Source of the DNA: Symsagittifera roscoffensis
Lineage: Eukaryota; Xenacoelomorpha; Acoela; Convolutidae
Assembly: GCF_963678635.1 (NCBI RefSeq)
Contig: NW_026971219.1
Coordinates: forward strand, 1 to 64,000
Direction of reading: 5' to 3'
DNA: 64,000 nucleotides
Shown here: piece by piece, positions 32,601-46,374 of the stretch
Layout: each line of letters starts with the position of its first letter
How positions within the stretch are numbered: the stretch's first letter is position 1
Notes under the pieces: model-generated
Database searches by the model: none
Told to the model about the DNA's origin: nothing
Seen by the model: the letters and a program-made list of their open reading frames with translations, nothing else
Position numbers and translations under genes: made by a program

Positions 32601-34619
32601 TTTCCAGACTCAAACTCTCGGCGCGACTCTGCAATTTTGGTCTAAATCCGGATGCGGCGCAATACTTGGCGCGACTCTGTCCAGATTTTCCAGACTTTAT
32701 GTCCAGACTTTCTAGAATGAATCTCTCGGTGCGACTATGCAATTTGAATTCAAATCCGAATGCGGCGCGACCCTTGGCGCGACTCGTGTCCAGACTTTCC
32801 AAATCCTATGTCCATACTTTCCAGACTCAAACACTCGGCTTGACTCTGCACTTTGGGTCTAAATCAGGATGCAGCGCGCTCCTTGGCGCGACTCATGTCC
32901 AGACATTCCAGACCTTTTGTCCAGATTTTCCAGACTCAAACTCTCGGCGCGACTCTTCCCTATTTGGTCTAAGTCCGTATGCGGCGCAATACTTGGCGCG
33001 ACTCTTGTCCACACTTTCCAGACTTTATGTCCAGACTTTCCAGAAGGAAACTCTCGGCGCGATCATGCAATTTGGTTGTAAATCCGAATGAGGCGCCACC
33101 CTTGGAGCTACTCATGTCCAGACATTCCAGACCTTATGTCCAAATTTTCCAGACTGAGTCTCTCGGCGCGACTATGCAATTTAGAACTAAATCCGAATGC
33201 GGCACGAACCTTGGCGCGACTCGTGTCCAGACTTTCCAGACCTTATGTCCATACTTTCCAGACTCCAACACTCGGCTTGACTCTGCACTCTGGGTCTAAA
33301 TCAGGATGCAGCGCGATCCTTGGCGCGACTCATGTCCAGACATTCCAGACCTTTTGTCCAGTTTTTCCAGACCCAAACTCTCGGCGCGACTCTGCAGTTT
33401 TGGTCTTAAAATCCAGATGCGGCGCAATACTTGGCGCGACTCTTGTCCACACTTTCCAGACTTTATGTCCAGACTTTCCCGAATGAAACTCTCGGCGCGA
33501 TCAAGCAATTTGGTTGTAAATCCGATTGAGGCGCCACCCTTGGCGCTACTCATGTCTAGACATTCCAGACCTTATGTCCAGAATTTCCAGACTGAATCTC
33601 TCGGCGCGTCTATGCAATTTAGATCTAAATCCGAATGCGGCGCGATCCTTGGCGCGACTCGTGTCCAGACTTTCCAGACCTTAGGTGCAGACCTTTCCAG
33701 ACTCAGACTCTTGACGCGAATCTGCATTTTTTGGTTCTAAATCAGGATGCGGCGCGATCCATCGCGCGACTCATGTCCAGACATTCCAGACCTTTTGTCC
33801 AGACTTTCCAGACTCAAACTCTCGGCGCGATCATGCAATTTAGTTGTAAGTCCGAATGCGGAGCCACCCTTGGCGCGACTCATGTCCAGACATTCGAGAC
33901 CTTATGACAAGACTTTCAAGATTCAAATTCTCGGCGCGACTATGCCATTTGGGTCTAAATTCAGATGCGGCGCGACCCTTGGCGCGACTCATTTTGAGAT
34001 TTTCCAGACCTTATGTCCAGACTTTCCAGACTCAAACTCTTGGCGCGACTCTGCCATTTGGGTCTAAATCCGGATGCGGCGCGACCCTTGGAGCGACTCA
34101 TGTCCAGACATTCCAGACATTTTGTTCAGACCCTCCAGAATCAAATTCTCGGCGCAACTCTGCTATTTTGGGTCTAAATCCGGATGCGGCGCGACCCTTG
34201 GCGTGATTCATTTTGGGATTTTCCAGACCTTATGTCCAGATTTTCCAGACCCAAACTCTCGCACGACTATGAAACTTGGATTAAATCAGTATGGGGAGCG
34301 ACCCTTGACGCAACTCATGTCCAGACACTCCAGATCTTTTGTCCCGACTTTCCAGACTCAAACTCTTGGCGCGACTCTGCACTTTAAGTCTAAATCCGGA
34401 TGCGGCGCGGCCCGTGGCGCGATTCATGTCCAGACTTTCGAGACCTTATGTTCAGACATTCCAGACTCAATCTCTTGGCGCGGCTCTGCAATTTGGGTCT
34501 AAATCCGGATGCGGCGCGACCCTCGGAGCGACTCATGTCCAGACAATCCAGACATTTTTTTCAGACCCTCCAGACTCAAATTCTCGGCGCGACTCTGCAT
34601 TTAGGGTCTAAATCCGGAT

Positions 34620-37600
34620 GCCGCGCGGCCCGTGGCGCGATTCATGTCCCGACTTTCCAGACCTTATGACAAGACTTTCAAAATTCAAACTCTCGGCGCG
34701 ATTATGCCATTTGGGTCTAAATCCAGATGCGGCGCGACCCCTGGCGCGACTCATTTTCAGATTTTCCAGACCTTATGTCCAGACTTTCCAGGCTCAAACT
34801 CTTGGCGCGACTCTGCATTTCGGGTCTAAATCCGGATGCGTCGGGACTCTTGGAGCGATTCAAGTCCAGACATTCCAAACATTTTGTCCAGACCTTCCAG
34901 ACTCAAATTCTCGGCGCAACTCTGCAATTTGTGTCTAAATCCGGATGCCACGCGTCCCGTGGCCTGATTCATGTCCAGACTTTCGAGACCTTAGGACAAG
35001 GCTTTCAAGATTCAAACTCTCGGCGCGAAGATGCAATTTGGGTCTAATTCCAGATGCGGCGCGACCCTTGGAGTAACTCATGTCCAGACATTCCAGACAT
35101 TTTGTCAAGACCTTCCAGACTCAAATTCTCGGCGCCACTATGCCATTTGGGTCTAATTCCGGATGCGGCGCGACCCTTGGAGCAACTCATGTCCAGACAT
35201 TCCAGACATTTTTTCCAGACCTTCCAGACTCAAATTCTCGGCGCGACTCTGCAATTTGGGTCTAAATCCGGATGCGGCACGACCCTTGGAGCGACTCATG
35301 TCCAGACATTCCAGACATTTTGTCCAGACCTTCCAGACTCAAATTCTCGGCGCGACTCTGCAATTTGGGTCTAAATCCGGATGCCGCGCGGCCCGTGGCG
35401 CGATTCATGCCCAGTCTTTCTAGACCTTATGACAAGACTTTCAAGATTCAAATTCTCGGCGCGACTATGCCATTTGGGTCTAAATCCAGATGCGGCGCGA
35501 CCCTTGGCGTGACTCATGTCCAGATTTTCCAGACCTTATGTGCAGACTTTCCAGACTCAAACTCTTGGCGCGACTCTGCCTTTTGGGTTTAAATCCAGAT
35601 GCGGCACGACCCTTGGCGCAATTAATTTTGAAATTTTCCAGACCTTATGTCCCAACTTTCCAGATTCAAACTCTTGGCGCGACTCTGCAATTTGGGTCCA
35701 AAACCGGATGCGGCGCGACCCTTGGAGCGAGTCATGTCCAGACATTCCAGACATTTTGTCCATACCTTCCAGACTCAAATTCTCGGCGCGACTCTGCAAT
35801 TTGGGTCTAAATCCGGATGCCGCGCGGCCCGTGGCGCGATTCAAGTCCAGACTTTCGAGACCTTATGAACAAGACTTTCAAGATTCAAACTCTCGGCGCG
35901 ACTAGGCCATTTGGGTCTAATTCCGGATGCGGCGCGACCCTTGGAGCGACTCATGTCCAGACATTCCAGACATTTTGTCCAGACCTTCCAGACTCAAATT
36001 CTCGGCGCGACTCTGCACTTTGGGTCTAAATCCGGATGCAGCGCAGCCCGTGGCGCGATTCTTGTCCAGACTTTCGAGACCTTATGACAAGACTTTCAAG
36101 ATTCAAACTCTAGGCGCGACTATGCCATTTGAGTCTAAATCCAGATGCGGCGCGACACTTGGCGCGACTCATGTCCAGATTTTCCAGACTTTTTGTCCAG
36201 ACTTTCCAGACTCAAACTCTTGGCGCGACTCTGCAATTTGGGTCTAGATCCGGATGCGGCGCGACCCTTGGAGCGACTCATGTCCAGACATTAAATACAA
36301 TTTGTCCAGATCTTCTAGACTAAAATTCTCGGCGCGACTCTGCAATTTGGGTCTAAATCCGGATACCGCGCGACCCTTGGCGCGACTCATTTCAAGATTT
36401 TCCAAACCTTATGTCCAGACTTTCCAAACTCTAACTCTCGGCGCGACTCTGCACTTTGGGTCTAAATCCGGTTGCGGCGGGACTCTTGGAGCGATTCAAG
36501 TCCAGACATTCCAAACATTTTGTCCAGACCTTCCAGGCTCAAATTCTCGGCGCAACTCTGCAATTTGTGTCTAAATCCGGATGCCACGCGTCCCGTGGCC
36601 TGATTCATGTCCAGACTTTCGAGACCTTAGGACAAGACTTTCAAGATTCAAACTCTCGGCGCGAAGATGCCATTTGGGTCTAATTCCAGATGAGGCGCGA
36701 CCCTTGGAGTAACTCATGTCCAGACATTCCAGACATTTTGTCCAGACCTTCCAGACTCAAATTCTCGGCGCGACTCTGCAATTTGGGTTTAAATCCGGAT
36801 GCCGCGCGGCCCGTGGCGCGATTGATGTCCCGACTTTCCAGACCTTATGACAAGACTTTCAAAATTCAAACTCTCGGCGCGATTATGCCATTTGGGTCTA
36901 AATCCAGATGCGGCGCGACCCCTGGCGCGACTCATTTTCAGATTTTCCAGACCTTATGTCCAGACTTTCCAGACTCAAACTCTTGGCGCGACTCTGCATT
37001 TCGGGTCTAAATCCGGATGCGTCGGGACTCTTGGAGCGATTCAAGTCCAGACATTCCAAACATTTTGTCCAGACCTTCCAGACTCAAATTCTCGGCGCAA
37101 CTCTGCAATTTGTGTCTAAATCCGGATGCCACGCGTCCCGTGGCCTGATTCATGTCCAGACTTTCGAGACCTTAGGACAAGACTTTCAAGATTCAAACTC
37201 TCGGCGCGAAGATGCCATTTGGGTCTAATTCCAGATGCGGCGCGACCCTTGGAGTAACTCATGTCCAGACATTCCAGACTTTTTGTCAAGACCTTCCAGA
37301 CTCAAATTCTCGGCGCCACTATGCCATTTGGGTCTATTTCCGGATGCGGCGCGACCCTTGGAGCAACTCATGTCCAGACATTCCAGACATTTTTTCCAGA
37401 CCTTCCAGACTCAAATTCTCGGCGCGACTCTGCAATTTGGGTCTAAATCCGGATGCGGCACGATCCTTGGAGCGACTCATGTCCAGACATTTCAGACATT
37501 TTGTCAAGACCTTCCAGACTCAAATTCTCGGCGCCACTATGCCATTTGGGTCTAATTCCGGATGCGGCGCGACCCTTGGAGCAACTCATGTCCAGACATT

Positions 37601-38000
37601 CCAGACATTTTTTCCAGACCTTCCAGACTCAAATTCTCGGCGCGACTCTGCAATTTGGGTCTAAATCCGGATGCGGCACGACCCTTGGAGCGACTCATGT
37701 CCAGACATTCCAGACATTTTGTCCAGACCTTCCAGACTCAAATTCTCGGCGCGACTCTGCAATTTGGGTCTAAATCTGGATGCCGCGCGGCCCGTGGCGC
37801 GATTCATGCCCAGTCTTTCTAGACCTTATGACAAGACTTTCAAGATTCAAATTCTCGGCGCGACTATGCCATTTGGGTCTAAATCCAGATGCGGCGCGAC
37901 CCTTGGCGTGACTCATGTCCAGATTTTCCAGACCTTATGTGCAGACTTTCCAGACTCAAACTCTTGGTGCGACTCTGCCTTTTGGGTTTAAATCCAGATG
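34620..38000. repeat. Satellite higher-order duplication, offsets about 2181 and 2399 bp
   Basis: Variant monomers near 34727 recur near 36908 (offset 2181), and those near 35163 recur near 37562 (offset 2399). The two offsets differ by 218, exactly two monomers, so one copy has gained or lost two units since the duplication. Confidence 0.55.
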
Positions 38001-41000
38001 CGGCACGACCCTTGGCGCAATTAATTTTTAAAATTTCCAGACCTTATGTCCCGACTTTCCAGATTCAAACTCTTGGCGCGACTCTGCAATTTGGGTCTAA
38101 ATCCGGATGCCGCGCGGCCCGTGGCGCGATTCATGTACAGACTTTCCAGACCTTATGACAAGACTTTCAAAATTCAAACTCTCGGCGCGATTATGCCATT
38201 TGGGTCTAAATCCAGATGCGGCGCGACCCCTGGCGCGACTCATTTTGAGATTTTCCAGACCTTATGTGCAGACTTTCCAGACTCAAACTCTTGGCGCGAC
38301 TCTGCCTTTTTGGTTTAAATCCAGATGCGGCACGACCCTTGGCGCAATTAATTTTGAAATTTTCCAGACCTTATGTCCCAACTTTCCAGATTCAAACTCT
38401 TGGCGCGACTCTTCAATTTGGGTCCAAAACCGGATGCGGCGCGACCCTTGGAGCGAGTCATGTCCAGACATTCCAGACATTTTGTCCATACCTTCCAGAC
38501 TCAAATTCTCGGCGCGACTCTGCACTTTGGGTCTAAATCCGGATGCGGCACGACCCTTGGAGCGACTCATGTCCAGACATTTCAGACATTTTGTCCAGAC
38601 CTTCCAGACTCAAATTCTCGGCGCGACTCTGCAATTTGGGTCTAAATCCGGATGCCGCGCGGCCCGTGGCGCGATTCATGCCCAGTCTTTCTAGACCTTA
38701 TGACAAGACTTTCAAGATTCAAATTCTCGGCGCGACTAGGCCATTTGGGTCTAAATCCAGATGCGGCGCGACCCTTGGCGTGACTCATGTCCAGATTTTC
38801 CAGACCTTATGTGCAGACTTTCCAGACTCAAACTCTTGGCGCGACTCTGCTTTTTGGGTTTAAATCCAGATGCGGCACGACCCTTGGCGCAATTAATTTT
38901 GAAATTTTCCAGACCTTATGTCCCAACTTTCCAGATTCAAACTCTTGGCGCGACTCTGCAATTTGGGTCCAAAACCGGATGCGGCGCGACCCTTGGAGCG
39001 AGTCATGTCCAGACATTCCAGACATTTTGTCCATACCTTCCAGACTCAAATTCTCGGCGCGACTCTGCACTTTGGGTCTAAATCCGGTTGCAGCGCAGCC
39101 CGTGGCGCGATTCTTGTCCAGACTTTCGAGCCCTTATGACGAGACTTTCAAGATTCAAACTCTAGGCGCGACTATGCCATTTGAGTCTAAATCCAGATGC
39201 GGCGCGACACTTGGCGCGACTCATGTCCAGATTTTCCAGACTTTATGTCCAGACTTTCCAGACTCAAATTCTTGGCGCGACCCTGCAGTTTGGGTCTAGA
39301 TCCGGATGCGGCGCGACCCTTGGAGCGACTCATGTCCAGACATTAAATACAATTTGTCCAGACCTTCTAGACTAAAATTCTCGGCGCGACTCTGCAATTT
39401 GGGTCTAAATCTGGATACCGCGCGGCCCGTGACTCGATTCATGTCCAGTCCTTCGAGACCTTATGACAAGACTTTCAAGATTCAAACTATCGGGGCGACT
39501 ATGCCATTTGGGTCTAAATCTAGATGCGGCGCGACCCTTGGCGCGACTCATTTCAAGACTTTCCAAACCTTATGTCCAGACTTTCCAAACTCTAACTCTC
39601 GGCGCGACTCTGCACTTTGGGTCTAAATCCGGTTGCGGCGCGACCCTTGGCGCGACTCATTTTGAGATTTTCCAGACCTTATGTCCAGACTTTCCAGACT
39701 CAAACTCTCGGCGCGACTCTGCACTTTGGGTCTAAATCCGGTTGCGGCGCGACCCTTGGCGCGACTCATTTTGAGATTTTCCAGACCTTATGTCCAGACT
39801 TTGCAGACTCAAACTTTTGGCGCGACTCTGCAATTTGGTTCCAAAACGGATGCGGCGCGGCCCGTGGCGCGATTCATGTCCAGACTTTCGAGACCTTATG
39901 ACAAGACTTTCAAGATTCAAACTCTCGGCGCGACTATGCCATTTGGGTCTAATTCCGGAAGCGGCACGACCCTTGGAGCGACTCATGACCAGACATTTCA
40001 GACATTTTGTCCAAACCTTCCATACTCAAATTCTCGGCGCGACTCTGCAATTTGGGTCTAAATCCGGATGCCGCGCGGCCCGTGGCGCGAATCATGTCCA
40101 GATTTTCCAGACTTTATGTCCAGACTTTCCAGACTCAAACTCTTGGCGCGGCTCTGCAATTTGGGTCTAAATCCGGATGCGGCGCGACCCTTGGAGCGAC
40201 TCATGTCCAGACATTAAATACATTTTGTCCAGACCTTCGTCCAGACTTTCGAGACCTTATGACAAGATTTTCAAGATTCAAACTCTCGTCGCGACTATGC
40301 CATTTGGGTGTAAATCCCGATGCGGCGCGACCCTTGGCGCGACTCATGTCCAGATTTTCCAGACTTTATGTCCAGACTTTCCAGACTCAAACTCTTGGCG
40401 CGGCTCTGCAATTTGGGTCTAAATCCGGATGCGGCGCGACCCTTGGAGCGACTCATGTCCAGACATTAAATACATTTTGTCCAGACCTTCCAGACTCAAA
40501 TTCTCGGCGCGACTCTGCAATTTGGGTCTAAATCCAGATACCGCGCGGCCCGTGACGCGATTCATGTCCAGACTTTCGAGACCTTATGACAAGACTTTCA
40601 AGATTCAAACTCTAGGCGCGACTATGCCATTTGGGTCTAAATCTAGATGCGGCGCGACCCTTGGCGCGACTCATTTTAAGATTTTCCACACCTTATGTCC
40701 AGACTTTCCAGACTGAAACTCTCGGCGCGACTCTGCACTTTGGGTCTAAATCCGGATGCGGCGCGACATTTGGCGCGACTCATTTTGAGATTTTCCAGAC
40801 CTTATGTCCAGACTTTCCAGACTCAAACTCTCGGCGCGACTCTGCATTTTGGGTCTAAATCCGGTTGCGGCGCGACCCTTGGCGCGACTCATTTTGAGAT
40901 TTTCCAGACCATATGTCCAAACTTTCCAGACTCAAACGCTTGGCGCGACTCTGCAGTTTGGGTCCAAAACTGGATGCGGCGCGACCCCTGGCGCGACTCA

Positions 41001-44000
41001 TTTTGAGATTTTCCAGACCTTATGTCCAGACTTTCCAGACTCAAACTCTCGGCGCGACTCTGCACTTTGGGTCTAAATCCGGTTGCGGCGCGACCCTTGG
41101 CGCGAATCATTTTGAGATTTTCCAGACCTTATGTCCAGACTTTCCAGACTCAAACTCTTGGCGCGACTCTGCAATTTGGGTCCAAAACCGGATGCGGCGC
41201 GACCCTTGGCGCGACTCAATTTGAGATTTTCCAGACCTTATGTCCAGACTTTCCAGACTCAAACTCTTGGCGCGACTCTGCAATTTGGGTCCAAAACGGA
41301 TGTGGTGCGACCCTTGGAGCGACTCATGTCCAGACATTCCAGACATTTTGTCCAGACCTTCCAGACTCAAATTCTCGGCGCAACTCTGCAATTTGGGTCT
41401 AAATCCGGATGCCGCGCGGCCCGTGGCGCGATTCATGTCCAGACTTTCGAGACCTTATGACAAGACTTTCAAGATTCAAACTCTCGGCGCGACCATGCCA
41501 TTTGGGTCTAAATCCAGATGCGGCGCGACCCTTGGCGCGACTCATGTCCAAATTTTCCAGACTTTATGTCCAGACTTTCCAGACTCAAACTCTTGGCGCG
41601 ACTCTGCAATTTGGGTCCAAAACGGATGTGGCGCGACCCTTGGAGCGACTCATGTCCAGACATTCCAGACATTTTGTCCAGACCTTCCAGACTCAAATTC
41701 TCGGCGCAACTCTGCAATTTGGGCCTAAATCCGGATGCCGCGCGGCCCGTGGCGCGATTCATGTCCAGGTTTTCCAGATATTATGTCCAGACTTTCCAGA
41801 CTCAAACACTCGGCGCGACTAAGCCATTTGGGTCTAAATCCAGATGCGACGCAACCCTTGGCGCGTTTCATATCCAGACTTTCCTGACCTTATGACAAGG
41901 TTTTCAAGACTCAAGCTCTCGTCGCGACTATGCAACTTTGGTTTAAATCAGGATAGGGCGCGATCCTTGGCGCGACTCATGTCCAAATCTTCCAGACTCT
42001 ATGTCCAGGTTTTCCAGACTCATACTCTCGGCGCGACTCTGGATTTGGGTCTAAATCCGAATGCCGCGCGGCCCGTGGCGCGATTCATGTCCAGACTTTC
42101 GAGACCTTATGACAAAACTTTCAAGATTCAAACTCTCCGCGCGACTATGACATTTGGGTCTAAATCCAGATGCGGCGCGACCCTTGGCGCGACTCATGTC
42201 CAGATTGTCCGGACCATATGTCCAGACTTTCCCGACTCAAACACTCGGCGTTACTCTGCACTTTGGGTGATAATCTGGATGCGGCGCGACTCATGTCCAG
42301 TATTTCCAGATCTTATGTCCAGACTTTCCAGACTCAAACACTCGGCGCGACTAAGCCATTTGGGTCTAAATCCAGATGCGACGCAACCCTTGGCGCGTTT
42401 CATATCCAGACTTTCCAGACCTTATGACAAGGTTTTCAAGACTCAAGCTCTCGTCGCGACTATGCAACTTTGGTCTAAATCCGGATAGGGCGCGACCCTT
42501 GGCGCGACTCATGTCCAGAAATTCCAGACCTTTTTTCCAGACTTTCTAGAGTCAAACTTTCGGCGCGATTAAGCAATTTGGGTCTAACTCCCGATGCGAC
42601 GCGACCCTTGGTGCGTTACATGTCTATATTTTCCAGACCTTATGACAAGGTTTTCAACACTCAGGCTCTCGTCGCGACTATGCAATTTTGGTCTAAATCC
42701 GGATAGGGCCTGCCCCTTGGCGCGACTCATGTCCAGAAATTCCAGACCTTTTGTCCAGACTTTCTAGAGTCAAACTTTCGGCGCCATTATGCAATTTGGG
42801 TCTAAACTGCGATGCGACGCGAACCGTGGCACGACTCTAGTCCAGACTTTCCAGAATATATGTCCGACTTTCCAGACTTAAATTCTCGGCAGAATTCTGC
42901 AATTTGAAACTAAATCCAGATGCGGCGCGACCCTTGGCGCGACTCAGTTCCAGATTTTTCAGACCTAATGTCCAGACTTTCCAGACTCAACTTCTCGGCG
43001 TGACGCTGCAATTTGGGTCTAAATCCGGATGAGGCGCGACCCCTGGCGCGACTCAAGTCCAGATTTTTCAGTCCTTAGGTCCAGACTTTCCAGACTCAAA
43101 TTCTCGGCGTGACGCTGCAATTTGGGTCTAAATCCAGATGCGGCGCAATCCTTGGCGCGATTCATGTCCAGGCTTTCCAGACCTTATGACAAGACTTTCA
43201 AGACACAAACTCTGGGTGCGACCTTGCAATTTGGGTCTAAATCAGGATGCGGCGCGACCCTTGCCGCGATTCATTTCCAGACATTCCAGACCTTAAGTCC
43301 AAACTTTCCGGACTCAAACACTTGGCGCGACTATGCAATTTGGGTTTAAACCCGTATGCGGCGCAACCCTTGGCACGACTCTTGTCCAGACTTTCAAGAC
43401 TTTCCAGACTCAAATTCTTGGCGTGACGAAGCAATTTGGGTCTAAATTCGGATGCGGCGCGAGCCTTGGCGCGACTCAGGTCCAGATTTTCCAGACCTAC
43501 TGTCCAGACTTTCCAGACTCAAACACTCGGCGAGATTATGCAATTTGGGTCTAAATACCGATGCGACGCGACCCTTGGCGCGTTTCATGTCCAGACTTTC
43601 CAGACCTTATGACAAGGTTTTCAAGACTCAAGTTCTTGTCGCGACTATGCATTTTTGGTCTAAATCCGGATAGGGCGTGCCCCTTGGCGCGACTCATGTC
43701 CAGAAATTCCAGACCTTTTGTCCAGACTTTCTAGAGTCAAACTTTCGGCGCGATTATGCAATTTGGGTCTAAATCCCGATGCGACGCGACCCTTGGCGCG
43801 TTACAAGTCCATATTTTCCAGACCTTATGACAAGGTTTTCAAAACTCAGGCTCTCGTCGCGTCTATGCAATTTTGGTCTAAATCCGGATAGGGCGTGCCC
43901 CTTGGCGCGACTCATGTCCAGAAATTCCAGACCTTTTGTCCAGACTTTCTAGAGTCAAACTTTCGGCGCCATTATGCAATTTGGGTCTAAACTGCGATGC

Positions 44001-46374
44001 GACGCGAACCGTGGCACGACTCTAGTCCAGACTTTCCAGAATTTATGTCCGACTTTCCAGACTTAAATTCTCGGCAGAATTCTGCAATTTGAAACTAAAT
44101 CCAGATTCGGCTCGACCCTTGGCGCGACTCAGGTCCAGATTTTCCAAAGCTTATATCCAGACTTTCCAGACTCAAATTCTTGGCGTGACGAAGCAATTTG
44201 GGTCTAAATTCGGATGCGGCGCGAGCCTTGGCGCGACTCAGGTCCAGATTTTCCAGACCTTCTGTCCAGACTTTTCAGACTCAAACACTCGGCGCGATTA
44301 TGCAATTTGGGTCTATATACCGATGCGACGAGACCCTTGGCGCGTTTCATTTCCAGACTTTCCAGACCTTATGACAAGGTTTTCAAGACTCAAGCTCTCG
44401 TCGCGACTATGCAACTTTGGTCTAAATCCGGATAGGGCGCGACCCTTGGCGTGGTTCATGTCCAGAAATTCCAGACCTTTTTGTCCAGACTTTCTAGAGT
44501 CAAACTCTCGGCGCGATTATGCAATTTGGGTCAAAACCGCGATGCGACGCGACCCTTGGCACGACTCATGTCCAGACTATCCAGAATTTATGTCCAGACT
44601 TTCCAGACTCAAATTCTCGGCGCGTATCTGCAGTTTGGAGCTAAATCCAGATGCGGCGCGACCCTTGGCGCGACTCAGTTCCAGATTTTTCAGACCTAAT
44701 GTCCAGACTTTCCAGACTCAACTTCTCGGCGTGACGCTGCAATTTGCGTCTAAATCCAGATGCGGCGCAACCCTTGGCGCGATTCATGTCCAGGCTTTCC
44801 AGACCTTATGACAAGACTTTCAAGACACAAACTCTGGGTGCGACCTTGCAATTTGGGTCTAAATCAGGATGCGGCGCGACCCTTGCCGCGATTCATTTCC
44901 AGACATTCCAGACCTTAAGTCCAAACTTTCCGGACTCAAACACTTGGCGCGACTATGCAATTTGGGTTTAAATCCGGATGCGGCGCAACCCTTGGCTCGA
45001 CTCTTGTCCAGACTTTCAAGACTTTCCAGACTCAAATTCTTGGCGTGACGAAGCAATTTGGGTCTAAATTCGGATGCGGCGCGAGCCATGGCGCGACTCA
45101 GGTCCAGATTTTCCAGACCTTCTGTCCAAACTTTCCAGACTCAAACACTCGGCGAGATTATGCAATTTGGGTCTAAATACCGATGCGACGCGACCCTTGG
45201 CGCGTTTCATGTCCAGACTTTCCAGACCTTATGACAAGGTTTTCAAGACTCAAGTTGTTGTCGCGACTATGCATTTTTGGTCTAAATCCGGATAGGGCGC
45301 GACCCTTGGCGCGATTCATGTCCAGAAATTCCAGACCTTTTGTCCAGACTTTCTAGAGTCAAACTCTCGGCGCGATTAAGTAATTTGGGTCTAAACCGCG
45401 ATGCGACGCAACCCTTGGCACGACTCAAGTCCAGACTTTCCAGAAATTATGTCCAGACTTTCCAGACTCAAATTCTCGGCAGGTATCTGCAGTTTGGAAC
45501 TAAATCCGGATGCGGCGCGACCCTTGGCGCGACTCAGGTCCAGATTTTTCAGTCCTTTTGTCCAGACTTTCCAGACTCAAATTCTTGGCGTGACGCTGCA
45601 ATTTGGGTCTAAATCCAGATGCGGCGCAACCCTTGGCGCGATTCATGTCCAGGCTTTCCAGACCTTATGGCAAGACTTTCAAGACTCAAACTCTGGGTGC
45701 GACCTTGCAATTTGGGTCTAAATCAGGATGCGGCGCGACCCTTGGCGCGATTCATTTCCAGACATTTCAGACCTTAAGTCCAAACTTTCTGGACTCATAC
45801 ACTTGGCGCGACTATGCAATTTGGTTTTAAACCCGGATGCGGCGCAACCCTTGGCACGACTCTTGTCCAGACTTTCCAGACTTTTCAGACTCAGTTCCAG
45901 ATTTTCCAGACCTAATTTCCAGACCTTGGCGCGACTCAGTTCCAGATTTTCTAGACCTAATGTCCAGACTTTCCAGACTCAACTTCTCGGCGTGACGCTG
46001 CAACTTGGGTCTAAATCCGGATGCGGCGCGACCCTTGGCGCGACTCAGGTCCAGATTTTTCAGTCCTTTTGTCCAGACTTTCCAGACTCAAATTCTTGGC
46101 GTGACGCTGCAATTTGGGTCTAAATCCAGATGCGGCGCAACCCTTGGCGCGATTCATGTCCAGGCTTTCCAGACCTTATGGCAAGACTTTCAAGACTCAA
46201 ACTCTGGGTGCGACCTTGCAATTTGGGTCTAAATCAGGATGCGGCGCGACCCTTGGCGCGATTCATTTCCAGACATTTCAGACCTTAAGTCCAAACTCTC
46301 TGGACTCATACACTTGGCGCTACTATGCAATTTGGTTTTAAACCCGGATGCGGCGCAACCCTTGGCACGACTCT

